Shown: in pieces, positions 11,818-23,349 of the stretch
Position numbering within the stretch: position 1 is the first letter of the stretch
Layout: each line of letters begins with the position of its first letter
Source of the DNA: Cololabis saira
Lineage: Eukaryota; Chordata; Actinopteri; Beloniformes; Belonidae
DNA length: 64,000 nt
Reading direction: 5' to 3'
Assembly (NCBI RefSeq): GCF_033807715.1
Contig: NC_084590.1
Coordinates: 34,499,505-34,563,504 of the forward strand
Notes under the pieces: generated by a model
The model's database searches: none
What the model saw: the letters and a program-made list of their open reading frames with translations, nothing else
Told to the model about the DNA's origin: nothing
Translations under genes and position numbers: made by a program

Positions 11818-13735
11818 ATTATCTTCCATGTGTGTATCACAAATTATTGTTGTACAATATTTACAGTTTATATAGTTTTTCCAAATACTTTTGAGTTCTG
11901 GAAAATAGGGGCACTTTATTTTAAATGGTCATCAGTTATACATGATTTGACAAATTATGGTGAAACCTCTTACGTTAAAGCTGAATTCAAGACATCCAGA
12001 ATGTGTATAATCGAACAATATAGCTAGTGTAATTCTATTCTAACAACAACAGAACATATTTTTTCCTGGTTATTCTTGAAAAGCATTTGCTTTTAAACCC
12101 TTTTAACCCTGACGTAAAAAAATACACAAAAAAATGATCTTTTTCTTTTTAATGTTTATCCTATATTAAAATGGAAACACTCCCAATTTTTTACATCATT
12201 ATGAATATATTGATTTTTTTTAAATGTATTATTTATTGTTTGAAACTTTTTTTATGGGAGTGGTGCAGGTTTTAGAAATTTATGTAAAAAATGTGATACA
12301 TGCAGCATTTTAAGGTTAAATCAGTTCTGAGCAGAAAGGACACAGTTTGTCAAGCAACAGTCTTAGCATCACAGATTACTTTTCCTCCCCTGTGGTTAAA
12401 ATATTCCATTATTTAATGAATAAATGGGAGCTGCAGTATGAGAGTCTTTATGAAAACAGACAGGATTTCATCAGGTGTGAAAAGCAGTGTTTTATCCTGG
12501 CTTAATTAAGTCTCATATTTTTATATCACCCTCTCTCGTTCTTTTGGTAGTGTAGATAGAGTTCATTAAGCAAGTCTCACAGTCAAATTACATTAGATTT
12601 TTCTTGGATTCTTGCAGTTTCAAATTTACCAAAACTAATCACTATCAGGGCTCTGTATCTGCTCATTTCTTTCTTCACTACTGCAGTGGAGCAGCAGCAA
12701 GATGGAAAACATATAATGAATGCTACCACATGATCGCAAACATTATTGTGTATATGCGATATATATCACGCCACAATGTATCATAATAGTATTTATTACA
12801 AAGCAGATAAGAAACACATTAATAATCATGTGTCCACCAGATTTAACATATAAACTGAAGTGCCATGAGCTTTTAATGCATTTATAAAATGTTGAATTAA
12901 ATATTTAATTTGTAGTTGGTTTAGTTATCTAGCTCTCAGTCACGCTCAAGTCATGTCCTCTTTGTCCGTCTTTGAATTAATGAAAATGACACATACGCTT
13001 TATAGAAACAGCATATATACCAAGTATTTCCAAATCAATTTTTACTGATAGGGGAACAATGTTAAATTGTGAAAGACGTTTTTATTTTTTTTTATAGCTA
13101 TATCACATGGGCAGTTCTAGGGATGGCGCCACAAGGACAATGATCACATCTTGTGTCTGTCCTTTGTCCAAGAACAAGGAACAGATTATAGGTGGATGCA
13201 ATTTCATGCCTTTCATACCTTCGTCACACAACAAACAGTCAATAACATTTCTTCCTGCTTGCTACACAAGTAAGCAGTGTGTTTTGAAACAGTCCCACAC
13301 CCATTAACGTTTCCACCTGCTAGCATCTGTGTCGTCATAATTTGATAAAAAGCGAGAATAGTTGAAACTTATTAAACATTTGCCTGCCACCATTACATGC
13401 AGAATCCACAATTGAATTAGCTTGAGGCAATTTTTAGGATATTTGTACAGAATGAAGTAATTCACTAGCCTAGGAATCTAGATGTACTGCTAGCAAATTT
13501 AAATATGCAGGTATGTCTAGCTACCATCCGTTGGCGCTCATTAACTATGCCCAAAAGTCATGGGGAGCAGTCACATCAGTGTATCCTTGTGGAGAGAGTC
13601 TCTGGATGGGTTTAAAACAATGGCAACACATTAGTAAAGTTATGTGGATGGTAAACAGTGTGGGTGGCTGCAACTAAGGAGTTGCGGCTTTGACATTGGA
13701 CTTTTTCTTTGAAAATTGAAGTGAGGACAGCACTC
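11818..13735. other. Intergenic, AT-rich, no gene recognised
   Basis: About 1.9 kb of unique AT-rich DNA. Frames at 12604-12786 and 13107-13307 show no domain, no codon bias and no splice context. I see nothing further here. Confidence 0.6.
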
Positions 13736-13739
13736 ACAT

Positions 13740-14000
13740 CATTCCTTTGCTGGATGTAGATGTATTTAGTGTTTTCCTGACAGGCTATGACAAAAGTTTA
13801 ATTTATCAGTTCGCTCCACTGATGGAGGACCATGTGAAAAAAGTGAACACATTTGGACTTTTGGCCTTGCAGCTTGCAATCCACAACAAGAGAGGGAGAT
13901 TCAAAGTGTCCAATGCCAGGAGATATTCGGCAGTGTTAAGAAACTGTTGGTGCCGGCCCTCAGATCAGGAGGCCCTATGGATTGTTTTCGGGCAGGCTGT
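13740..14000 (+). pseudogene. RecQ-helicase-like fragment, degenerate
   Basis: The translation from 13747 reads LTGYDKSLIYQFAPLM, resembling the Walker A region of RecQ-like DEAD/H helicases (usually TG.GKSL.YQLP). It then runs into EDHVKKVNTFGLLALQL, resembling the motif Ia region (SPLxALMxDQV...LG). The residues normally separating these two motifs are missing. The GKS glycine is replaced by D. After about residue 47 the frame changes: the neighbouring frame reads QCQEIFGSV, like the (Q/L)VFGSPE stretch of fish copies. No start codon, no downstream helicase motifs. RecQ-like repeated sequences are known in fish genomes, some linked to transposons; which one this derives from is unknown. Family assignment rests on motif reading only. 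Confidence 0.45.
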
Positions 14001-14139
14001 CGCTCTCTTCAAAATCCTTAAAACTGCTTTTAATTACGGTAAATATTTTTTGCCTTTTTCAATGGTCTCCCTGCATATATTTAAAAAAAACAACACTGTT
14101 ATCACAAAAATCCTCAAAATATGCATAACTTGCTAAGAA

Positions 14140-16350
14140 AACATCATTTTTAGGATTTTTATACAGAGTGAAGGGATTCAGTCAAAATTGCCGAAAACTG
14201 CTGTCCCCTTTTTTTTGTCAAAAGCACTATCGTGACAGTATTTAAAATGACACCTTTTGTAAAAGTACTACAAAACAACAAAGATGTCATTTCAGGTGCT
14301 GTTTGACACCACTCCTTTCAAAGTGAGCAGACTTCCTACATGCACAGTGTCTGGTAACTGCATGTGTGAATACTAGGGGTTAGCTTTTTAGCACTGGACA
14401 TGTTTTACATTTTTTGAATGGGCCAAATTCTTCCTCCAGGATTATTATGAATTTGTATTGCTAATAGTTGCAAGTCCAATTTTTGGAAAAGTTCATTTTC
14501 CGATTCCGCATTTGGAACGTGGTCAATTCAGGTATGGTGTCCTTCTGAGTTAAAACTTCGGAGGTAAACGGAACGCAACATATATTTCAGGAACCCTGCA
14601 TGGACAACACATCAATGGTGGTCAATGTTTTGTTTTCAAGTAAATCGCTAACTACGATGTTGGTGTGCTTGAACAAGTATGACTGGTGAAATGTGTGTGC
14701 AGCTTACCAAAAATGAATTTTTTTTGGGAGATTGTTCGAAAAGTACTTGACCCCTCCGTGGGAAATATGATCCTGCGGTGGCTGGGTATGGAGTATGGAA
14801 TACTCACTGTTGTTTTTTTTTGTTTTTTTTATATATATATTAGGTTCATGTGACTGTATTTATCAATCTTTTTTGAGTATAGTGGATTCAGATCATAAAG
14901 TGGGGATTTGGGCTATGGTTGACTGTCATTTGTTGAATGAAGTAAAATATCTAGAGTTATATGACCTCATGTATATCTACATTATTTTTGTCCAAAATGT
15001 CATCTTCTGCATAATAACCAAACAATTCCTGCTCTCACTGGGATAGCGTGGACCATGGCTCATGAGAATGAGGTCAGTTAAATAAAAGACCTTCATCCCT
15101 TCACACAGCAGCAGCCCAAATCCACCCACCACAAAATATTTAAATGAGTAGATGAATAACAACTGGATAGTGAGGCGTGGAAGAGCTGCTGCCCTAGTGC
15201 ATTTAAGTTCCAAACAGTGAGAAAAGAATGGGTTTGGCATTACAGTCATCTCTGCATGGACAGAGCCCAGTTGTCTTGTGGCCCGTTGCGCAGCGGCAGG
15301 TGACATGTAGTGTAAGAAGACAGGATTTACATGAACTATTGGCAGTGAAAGGTAAAACACAGGGATACCTTGAGGAATATGTTATTGGATACTATACTGA
15401 GTGCTTTCTATATGGATGCTAATTCATTTGTACATTTATGCATATGAGAACTTTCATCATGCAGAGTTTGTTGGGCTGCTGTGAAGGGCACATTAAACAT
15501 GACATCCTACTGCAACTAGGATTGCAGTTCCAAATATAGGAACTGCAATCCCACCTTCTCATTATGGCTCAAAGTGCAATGAACCCAACAGCAAATCGTT
15601 ATAAATTAAAACAGGCAACATTAGTGATGAAATACATTATGATGTGCAGTTGGTGTCATTAACACACATGCTGGATTATTCAAATCACAGAGGGGGGAGA
15701 GGGATGGCTTCTGTTTACACTGTGACCTTAATAATCAAAATACTTCATCAGCAATAGCTCTGCCCTGGTATGCTGGCCTCATATTGTTGTCATGTCTGCA
15801 AAAAAAAGAAAAAAAAAGTGGGTCTAACAGAATATCATTTATAATGCACCAGTGTTTAGAGTTCATGCTAATTAGTCCTTTTAAAATGGTATTCACACTT
15901 TTCCAGTTTTAAAGCACCAACCGATTTCCCATATTCCCCTTCTGACAGGAATTCCAAATCATATGAGAAAGGGAAAAAAAGGCAGCAAGGAAAATGTGCA
16001 GTGGTTTAGCTTAGATGGATAACTTTTAAACAACGACTGACAATAAAGAAAACCATTTTCTACAGGCTGGTATTCTATTAGAATAGATTTCTTTTGTTCC
16101 CTGTAGGTTTTGTCATTTCTTGTTTTTTATAGTACAAAGGAACAGAGGACATCCTTGTATAATAAAAACCTTGAGCGAATAAGAGCTTAAAGTCTGCTTT
16201 AAAACATGCACTAAATTGTACAAAAACCTTTAAAAAGAAAAAAGTCCTGTTTGACGATATTGTTAAAATTCCTCCTGTGAACAGATTTAGTCTCTTAAGA
16301 GTAGCTTCCTTTTGGAAATGTTTACTTAAAGAAAATGAATAACTCCTGAG
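14140..16350. other. Intergenic, no gene recognised; one perfect hairpin
   Basis: AT-rich unique DNA with small (T)n and (TA)n tracts near 14810-14842. A perfect 13-bp inverted repeat (GGATTGCAGTTCC at 15519-15531, complement at 15539-15551, 7-nt loop) stands out. Short frames at 14977-15422 on both strands carry no recognisable domain. Confidence 0.55.
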
Positions 16351-16356
16351 TAAACA

Positions 16357-16629
16357 TCACAGGGATGGAGGCCATCTGAATTGAAATGGTAAGCCCCACT
16401 GGCCCCTGCACCGCTCCATCCTTCTTTCATCCACTGACTGAACTCCAGATACTGCCTCAGACTTGACCTCCGGTTTGATGTCTTCCACCTCCATGTCCTG
16501 TGGCAGGCTTTTAAGGAAAGACAAAGTAGCGGATGGTGCAGCCAGACACGAACTAACTTTTTCTGAGTAAACTGTGTCTCCAGGCTTACTTTTCATGGTT
16601 CTAATGGAGCTTTGTACAATTTTTTTCAT
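16357..16629 (-). CDS. Hypothetical 90-codon frame, possibly an isolated exon or retrocopy fragment
   Basis: A minus-strand frame of 90 codons with an ordinary amino-acid mixture, including an acidic/lysine segment with DIKPEVKSEA (around residues 50-59) that contains VKSE and IKPE, sumoylation-like motifs. The middle part is less AT-rich than the flanks. There is no clear donor or acceptor that would define an exon, no signal peptide and no transposon motif. The start is simply the first ATG. It could be a chance frame. I do not recognise a family, and this entry should be read as a low-support candidate. Confidence 0.2.
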   Translation of the reverse strand: MKKIVQSSIRTMKSKPGDTVYSEKVSSCLAAPSATLSFLKSLPQDMEVEDIKPEVKSEAVSGVQSVDERRMERCRGQWGLPFQFRWPPSL

Positions 16630-16734
16630 TCAGGAGTAGCTTTCAAAATAGCAAAGCTTATATGTGAACAGATTTGTAGAGCTAATGAAGCCAAAAATAA
16701 AAATAAAATCAAGATAGATAGATAGATAAACCTT

Positions 16735-18769
16735 TAAATTATATCCTAAATTTACTAGACCAAGTAGAATTACTCCTCACAGTGCCACATTAATAGATAT
16801 AGAATAGAATAGAACGTATTTACAAATCTAATAGAAAAACAAAACAATAAGTGGACTATTAATAAGTGATATCAGCAACCATCTACCAGTTTTTGTAGTA
16901 TATGATAGCTGCTACAAAAAAGATAAACAGGATATTGGACAACAATTTAAGAGTGTGAAGAGTCAATTAATGCTTTTAAAGAAGATCTGATTAAACAGAA
17001 TTGGGAGTCAGTTTTTAACGAAAATAACATTGATAGAGCATATGAAACATTTATGTGTACCTTCAAATTATTGTATGATAGGACCTGTCCAACAAATAAA
17101 TAAATATTCAGACACACCATGGATAACAAAATGTCTGTAAAAAAAAAAACACACTCTATAAAGAATTCATAAAATACAGAACTGAAGAAGCTGAGAATAA
17201 AAATATAAAAATAAACTATTTTACAGATATCAAAACAGGAATGCTATAGAAAAGTATTAGACAGGAATAAACATAACATTAAAGGTATATGGAATATATG
17301 GAACAATGTCATTTGGAAAAGTTTTAGACAGACTTATTATCCACAATATTTGGCCAATAATGATGAAATCATTAATGATATGAATGATGTGGTTAATAAT
17401 TTCAACGGGTATTTTGTACGTGTTGGACCAAAGCTGGCAGAAAGAAATTGTGATGCTGGATCAGCTGATGGATGGAACGAACCTTTAATAACTATGAATC
17501 CAAATTCAATGTTTCTCTCAGCTGTGGAAGAGAGAGAAATCATAGATATAAATAAATGTAAAAACTAGGTGTCAACTGACTGTAATGGTATAGATGTGAC
17601 AATAGTCAAAAAGGTAATTGAGGCGATTGTTTAACCACTGACATACATCTGTAATCTGTCGTTCAGAACCGGGGCAGTTCCAAAAGAAATGAAAACTGCA
17701 AAGTCATCCCATCATAGAACACTGGAGACAGACATCAATTCACTAATCACAAGCCTGTTTCTTTACTCCCACAATTTTCAAAAATTTTAGAAAAACGATT
17801 TAATTACAGATTGGACAAATTTATTGATAAACAAAAACTGCTTTCTGAAAGCCAATATGGATTAAGGTCTTAATGATCCACATTGTTAGAGGTCCTGGAA
17901 TTAATAGAAGAAATCACAACAAGCTCCATAGACAAAAAGAGATTTGCAGTTGGGTTGTTGATTAATCTTAGAAAAGCATTCGCTACAATAAATCATGGCA
18001 TATTAATAAAAAACTGGAGTGTTATGGGGAGGTGAAGTGGGGATCGGGGATGGTTTTACACTGGATAACAAGCTATTTAAGCAACAGGCAACAAGTTGTC
18101 CAAGTATTATAATGCTTGGACATTGTATGTGGTGTCCCCCAGGGGTCAGTATTGGGATCTAAACTCGTTATTCTATACATATATGACATATGAAAAGTTT
18201 CAAAAGTACTACAGTTTGTTCTGTTTGCTGATGATACAAATATTTTCTGTGAAGGGGAGAATTTATAGCAGATTATGGAGAAAATCACCTCAGAAATGAA
18301 CTCATTAAATTAATGGTTTGATAAGAATAAACTATCTTTAAATCTGGATAAATCAAAGTTTATGTTGTTTGGAAATATTAAGGGGAACAGTGATTTAAAG
18401 TCGTGATGGAGGGTATAAATATTTCTGGGTTTGGCGATCGACCACAAGATCTGCTGGAAACCTCACATTCAATATGTTCAAGCTAAAATATCCAAAAGTA
18501 TTTCAGTCCTCAGTAAAGCTAAATATCTATTGAATAACAAAACACTACATATTGTAAATTGCTCACTTATTTTGCCATGTTTGGATTGTTGTATGGAAAT
18601 TTGGGGGCGACACCTACAAAACCTCATTCTGACTGTTGTGCACACTCCAGAAAAAAGCCATCAGAATGGTTCATGAGGCAGGTTTCCAGGACCACACTAA
18701 TGAGTTATTTATAAACTCCTGCCTACTAAAACTCCCAGATCTGGTAGAATTTCAAACAGCTGATATATA
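16735..18769 (+). mobile_element. Defective LINE (jockey/CR1-like superfamily), 5' portion, split by L2
   Basis: Translating the three plus frames gives a broken LINE polyprotein. Endonuclease tail: RPSRITPHSATLID near 16760 and SNHLPVF near 16880. Linker: NGYFVRVGPKLAE near 17401. Fingers/RT region: remnants around 17650-17880. Motif A is degraded (LRKAFATINH, where DL..AFDTI.H is usual). Motif B remnant near 18137. Motif C FADDTNIF near 18225 is intact. C-terminal region: DHKICWKPHIQYVQAKISKS near 18437. Stops and frameshifts interrupt it throughout, and it lacks the start of the endonuclease, so it is a dead 5'-truncated copy. A short (GATA)n run abuts the 5' end. It resumes at 22521 after the L2. 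Confidence 0.85.
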
Positions 18770-21700
18770 ACCCCCAGATCCCCCCCTATTTCCTGTCTCT
18801 CTCTCACTGCACATATGTATTGAAGGCAGAACCTCTGGTCCTCCTGACACCGCAGCAGAACCTCTGGTCCTCCTGACACCGCAGCAGAACCGTGGTCTGT
18901 CTATCCCTGGCACCCGCTCACGTCAAACTTACCGAAGCATTTCCAACGCAGCAGGCCCAGTATTTGGGCCTCTGCCGGTAAGTTTTGATACAACTTTTAC
19001 TTCTCCCGTGTACACCGCAACTGTCTTCTCTCCGCTGCGGGCTCCTCTTGGAGCCCTCGCGAGTAAGTTTTGCTCTGAACCACCGGCTAAAGCAACTAGC
19101 TAGCTGCTCGCTACTCTGCCATTACTCGTTACTGGTCACCGCTGTTTTCCGTCCTCAGCCACCACCATCTCCACCTCAACAAGCTTACCTGCTGGATGTA
19201 GCATGCTGTGGCTAATCCTGTGGATATTCCTGGGGTTCTCGTCGCTCCTCTACACCCGGACCCTCGGCTCCTCGACGCTAGCTCTCGTTAGCTTCCAGCT
19301 ACCGCTCTCGACCGGGACCATGCCGCCGCTCCACTCCGCCGCGGCCCACCACCCGCGCCCGACACCTGGTCCACTCTGGCAAAACCATCCTCCACACAGC
19401 CGCTCAGGACGCATGTTTTCCTACAACTTCACGTCGCCAAACTCCATTCCTTCCTTCTGGTCTTCCTGCCGTCCTGCAACTTCGTTACGTCATCACAACA
19501 AACAGAATCTGTCCAATCTCCGTCCACTTCCTCAGTCCTCTCAGCCAATCACCAAGCAACACCACCTGAAACTGGCTCTGTTCAACACCCGCTCACTCAA
19601 CAACAAAAGCCTGCTGCTGAATGAATTTATAACGGACAATAATCTGGATTTCCTCTGTCTAACAGAAACCTGGCACAAACCCCTGGACTATTTCTCACTA
19701 AATCAGGCCACTCCCCCCAACTTCACCTACATGGAACAAGCTCGTGCTGAGGGGCGGGGGGGCGGTGTTGCAGCAATATACAGAAAGGACATTAAAGCAA
19801 CCTCCATCCCCATTCCTGTCATTCCTTCATTCGAACACACTGCCTTCAAACTACCTGGCCCCACTCCTCTTGTCACCGCCGTCATTTATCGCCCCCCCAA
19901 ACCAAACCCCTCCTTTCTCTCGGATCTCTCGGATTTTCTGACCCAGCTCTGCTCCATCTCTCCCTCTGTTCTCCTCCTGGGTGATTTCAACTTCCACATC
20001 AACGATCCTAACTGTAAACCTGCTGCTGAATTCCTGGACCTGCTACACTGCCTCAACTTCACTCAACACGTCGACTTCCCCACTCACGCCCGCGGCCACA
20101 CCCTCGATCTCGTCTGCTCCACTGGCCTCACAATAAATCAGCTCTCCAGCCTCAACCTCCACGTGTCTGATCACCTGGCAATCATCATGGACATCAACAT
20201 CCCCATCCCCACTCCCAAAGAAGCACGCAAAATATCCTTCCGCAACATCAGATCCATCTCCCCCTCTGCCCTCTCAGCCTCTCTCGCCACTCAGATGTCC
20301 GCCTCCCCTCCCCCGTCACCCGACAACCCCTCGGACCTCGTGGATTACTACAATCATACACTCTCCTCCTGTCTTGATCAACTGGCTCCCATCAAAACCA
20401 AAACAGTCTCTTTCGCACGCTCAGCACCCTGGTACACCCCTGAACTCCGCAAACTGAAATCCCGTAAACGTCAACTCGAGCGACTCTGCAAGAAATCTGG
20501 ATTAACTGTTCACCAACTCGCCTACACTGATCATCTCCACCAATACAAGGATGCCCTCAACTCAGCTTGCTCCACCTACTTCTCCAACATCATCCATTCC
20601 GACTCCTCCAACCCAAAGGCTCTCTTCTCCACAATCAACAAACTTCTCAAACCCAGCGACAACATCTCCAACTCCTTCACAGTCTCTAAGTGCAACGACT
20701 TCCTCTCATTTTTTCAATCCAAAATCCAGACCATCTACAGTAACCTGACCACCTCCTCCACCCCCTCCACCTCCCCACCTGTTTACCCCCCCTCCACCAC
20801 TCAGCCCCTGTCTCACTTCTCTCCCATGTCTTCAGCGTCTCTTTCCACTGTCATGATGGGCATGAAAACCTCTTCCTGTGCTCTGGACCCCATCCCATCC
20901 ACATTTATAAAAAACTGTCTCCCAGCCATTTCCCCACTCATCATCAACATCGTCAACTCCTCCTTCAGCTCTGGATCAGTCCCGGACACCCTCAAACTGG
21001 CAACCCCCATCCTCAAAAAACCTGGACTCAACCCTGACACCATGAACAACTTCCGGCCCATTTCCAACCTCCCTTTCCTGTCAAAAATTCTGGAACGCGC
21101 CGTCGCCACTCAGCTCAAGACCCACCTCACCTCCAATGATCTGTTTGAAACATTTCAATCTGGTTTCCGCTCACGTCACAGCACAGAAACAGCCCTCATC
21201 AAAGTCACCAATGACCTCCTTCTCTCCTCCGACTCCGGCAACCTCAGCATTCTCCTTCTCCTGGACCTCACAGCAGCCTTCGACACCATCAGCCACACCA
21301 TCCTCCTCTCCCGCCTGGAATCATCTCTCTACATCACCGGATCCGCCCTCTCCTGGTTAAAATCCTATCTCACCAACAGACATCAATTCATCAGCATCAA
21401 CAACTGCTCCTCCTCCACTGCCCCTCTGTCACAAGGCGTCCCCCAGGGTTCGGTGCTTGGTCCTCTACTCTTCATCCTCTACATGCTCCCCCTTGGCAAC
21501 ATCATCCGCCGCCACCGCCTCCACTTCCACTGCTACGCCGACGACGTCCAACTGTACATCTCCACCAAATCCCTCACCTCTGCAACCCACTCTACCCTGA
21601 CCAACTGCCTCGCCGAAATCAAGTCATGGATGCACTCGAACTTCCTCCAACTCAACTACAACAAATCGGACATGCTCATCATCGGCCCAAAATCCCTCAC

Positions 21701-22520
21701 CAAAACCGCTCACAACTTCACCCTCACCATGGACAACTCCATTCTGTCTCCCTCCACTCACATCCGCAACCTCGGAGTTATCCTGGACAGTAACCTCTCC
21801 TTCCAACACCATGTCAACCACATCACAAGGACTGCTTTCTTCCACCTGAAAAATATTGCCCGTCTCCGTCCATCACTCTCCTTCTCTACCGCTGAAACCT
21901 TGATCCACGCCTTCATCACCTCAAGACTCGACTACTGCAATAGCATCCTCTACGGTTCATCTTCCAAGGTTCTCAATAAACTCCAATATATTCAAAACTC
22001 TGCTGCCCGCCTGCTCACCCACACCCGCTCCAGAGACCACATCACCCCAGTCCTCCAGAAGCTCCACTGGCTCCCCATCCCTCAACGGATCCACTTCAAA
22101 ATCCTTCTCCTCACCCACAAAGCCCTCCACAACCAGGCCCCGTGCTACCTCACCAACCTGCTTCACCGCTACACTCCCTCCCGCAGCCTCCGCTCCTCTG
22201 ACGCCAACCTCCTGTCCCTTCCTGTCAGAACCAAGCACCGGACCTGGGGCGACAGGGCCTTCTCCATCGCTGCACCCACCCTCTGGAACTCCCTCCCCAA
22301 AAACATCCGTGACTGTACAGACCTCCCAGCATTCAAATCCCATCTCAAAACTCACCTTTACAGAACTGCTTTTAATGTGTGATTAATGTCCTGTCTCATG
22401 TTGTGTCCTTTTGTACTGTCCTGTGTAATTTGTATTATGTGTTTTGTTTTAATGTAAAGCGTCTTTGAGTGCCCAGAAAAGCGCTATATAAATAAAATGT
22501 ATTATTATTATTATTATTAT
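18770..22520 (+). mobile_element. L2-type LINE, apparently near full length
   Basis: About 3.75 kb, markedly richer in C than its surroundings. It has a 5' leader of about 430 bp, one long frame (19203-22382) and a 3' end AAGCGCTATATAAATAAAAT followed by (ATT)n, the signature tail of vertebrate L2/CR1-group elements. The leader carries a 29-bp perfect tandem duplication (18826-18854 and 18855-18883, starting GCAGAACCTCTGG). It lies inside the LINE at 16735-18769/22521-23349, whose frame continues across the insertion. A target duplication cannot be resolved because both edges are TA-rich, and L2 elements often lack one. Confidence 0.93.
19203..22382 (+). CDS. L2 LINE endonuclease/reverse transcriptase polyprotein
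   Basis: The 1059-residue frame has no internal stop. It copies element RNA into DNA at a nicked chromosomal target. An apurinic-like endonuclease domain spans about residues 122-330: catalytic-type Asn in LALFNTRS (about 128), Glu in LTETW (155), GDFN (about 260), and SDHLAI (about 322). The reverse transcriptase spans about residues 590-860: NNFRPISNLPFLSKILE, motif A LLLDLTAAFDTISH (about 686), motif B QGVPQGSVLGPLLF (about 744), and motif C CYADDVQLY (about 778). All expected acidic residues are present. The C-terminal third (PRRT-like region DYCNSILYG, LHWLPIPQRI, LWNSLPKNIR) fits the family. The ATG is the first in frame; the first 120 residues are low-complexity and the true start could be downstream. 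No separate ORF1 was identified. Intact coding capacity suggests recent insertion; activity is not shown. Confidence 0.93.
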   Translation: MLWLILWIFLGFSSLLYTRTLGSSTLALVSFQLPLSTGTMPPLHSAAAHHPRPTPGPLWQNHPPHSRSGRMFSYNFTSPNSIPSFWSSCRPATSLRHHNKQNLSNLRPLPQSSQPITKQHHLKLALFNTRSLNNKSLLLNEFITDNNLDFLCLTETWHKPLDYFSLNQATPPNFTYMEQARAEGRGGGVAAIYRKDIKATSIPIPVIPSFEHTAFKLPGPTPLVTAVIYRPPKPNPSFLSDLSDFLTQLCSISPSVLLLGDFNFHINDPNCKPAAEFLDLLHCLNFTQHVDFPTHARGHTLDLVCSTGLTINQLSSLNLHVSDHLAIIMDINIPIPTPKEARKISFRNIRSISPSALSASLATQMSASPPPSPDNPSDLVDYYNHTLSSCLDQLAPIKTKTVSFARSAPWYTPELRKLKSRKRQLERLCKKSGLTVHQLAYTDHLHQYKDALNSACSTYFSNIIHSDSSNPKALFSTINKLLKPSDNISNSFTVSKCNDFLSFFQSKIQTIYSNLTTSSTPSTSPPVYPPSTTQPLSHFSPMSSASLSTVMMGMKTSSCALDPIPSTFIKNCLPAISPLIINIVNSSFSSGSVPDTLKLATPILKKPGLNPDTMNNFRPISNLPFLSKILERAVATQLKTHLTSNDLFETFQSGFRSRHSTETALIKVTNDLLLSSDSGNLSILLLLDLTAAFDTISHTILLSRLESSLYITGSALSWLKSYLTNRHQFISINNCSSSTAPLSQGVPQGSVLGPLLFILYMLPLGNIIRRHRLHFHCYADDVQLYISTKSLTSATHSTLTNCLAEIKSWMHSNFLQLNYNKSDMLIIGPKSLTKTAHNFTLTMDNSILSPSTHIRNLGVILDSNLSFQHHVNHITRTAFFHLKNIARLRPSLSFSTAETLIHAFITSRLDYCNSILYGSSSKVLNKLQYIQNSAARLLTHTRSRDHITPVLQKLHWLPIPQRIHFKILLLTHKALHNQAPCYLTNLLHRYTPSRSLRSSDANLLSLPVRTKHRTWGDRAFSIAAPTLWNSLPKNIRDCTDLPAFKSHLKTHLYRTAFNV

Positions 22521-23349
22521 AAATCCAGAAGCAAGCAACTACCAGATAATATACAGAAACTCTTTACTGATAGATTCAGATTCAGATTCGGAGAGGGGGG
22601 TTATGATTAAATGCCACTTCAGTCAGTGGTGTGAAGGTCTGGAATAAACTCAGCCAAGAACTGAAGCAATGTAAACGCATGAGTTTGTTTAAGAAAAGGC
22701 TTAGACTGATGATTTTCAACAAGTACGGGGATGATGATCTGAGGTGAAGTTGAATGGGTGTCTCTAACGCTGTAAATAGGATTGTACAAATGGGTATGAC
22801 TATATTTTTGGGTGGGTGGTTGTTTGTGGATAAGTCACGTTGGATTGGTACAGTATGTAGTTGGATCTCCTGGTCCCTCTGTGTTGTGGTATGTTTCCAT
22901 AGTTGTTCGGGTTCCAATGGGGACCTGGGGGCTCACAGAGTGCACTGTATATGTGGGTGTGAATGTGCAGGTGGGTGTGAATGTGTATAGGAGTATCAGC
23001 GTGAAGTTGAATGTGAGAATCTATCTGAATGTCAATTTACAACGCTTTTACAACATTTTGCAGTAAATAATATTAAATTACTCTATGCATTACTTTATAT
23101 AGATATTTTTAAATGTTATAATGTATAGGTGTGTGCACAATGGGTATAAATACATTTTTGTAGTCATGTATTATGTGTACATTCAGTTAAAATAAATGTA
23201 TTTATTTATATAAGTTTATCCACAGGGGATTCGGTATGTTCAAATATGTGTGTATGTGTATATATTTGTATATAGATCCATAGATTCATACTAAAGTTAA
23301 TGTTATACAATGGATTTGACATGTCTGGAATGAATGAAATGAAATGAAG
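22521..23349 (+). mobile_element. Defective LINE, 3' portion, after the L2 insertion
   Basis: The frame interrupted at 18769 continues here as KSRSKQLPDNIQKLFTDR, then a frameshift and KVWNKLSQELKQCKRMSLFK, the C-terminal signature of the old LINE's ORF2. An AT-rich 3' UTR with (GT)-like stretches follows. The copy ends in GAATGAATGAAATGAAATGA near 23349, a (TGAAA)n-type tail. The colinearity of protein on both sides shows that the L2 landed in a single pre-existing copy. Confidence 0.85.

Noticed and set aside
12110..12320. TTTTAACCCTGACG and TTTTAAGGTTAAAT as possible transposon ends
   Set aside because: Inverted match is short and A/T-biased, with no target duplication.
21957..22355. Minus-strand 132-codon frame within the L2
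   Set aside because: Shadow of the C-rich L2 coding strand, not an independent gene.
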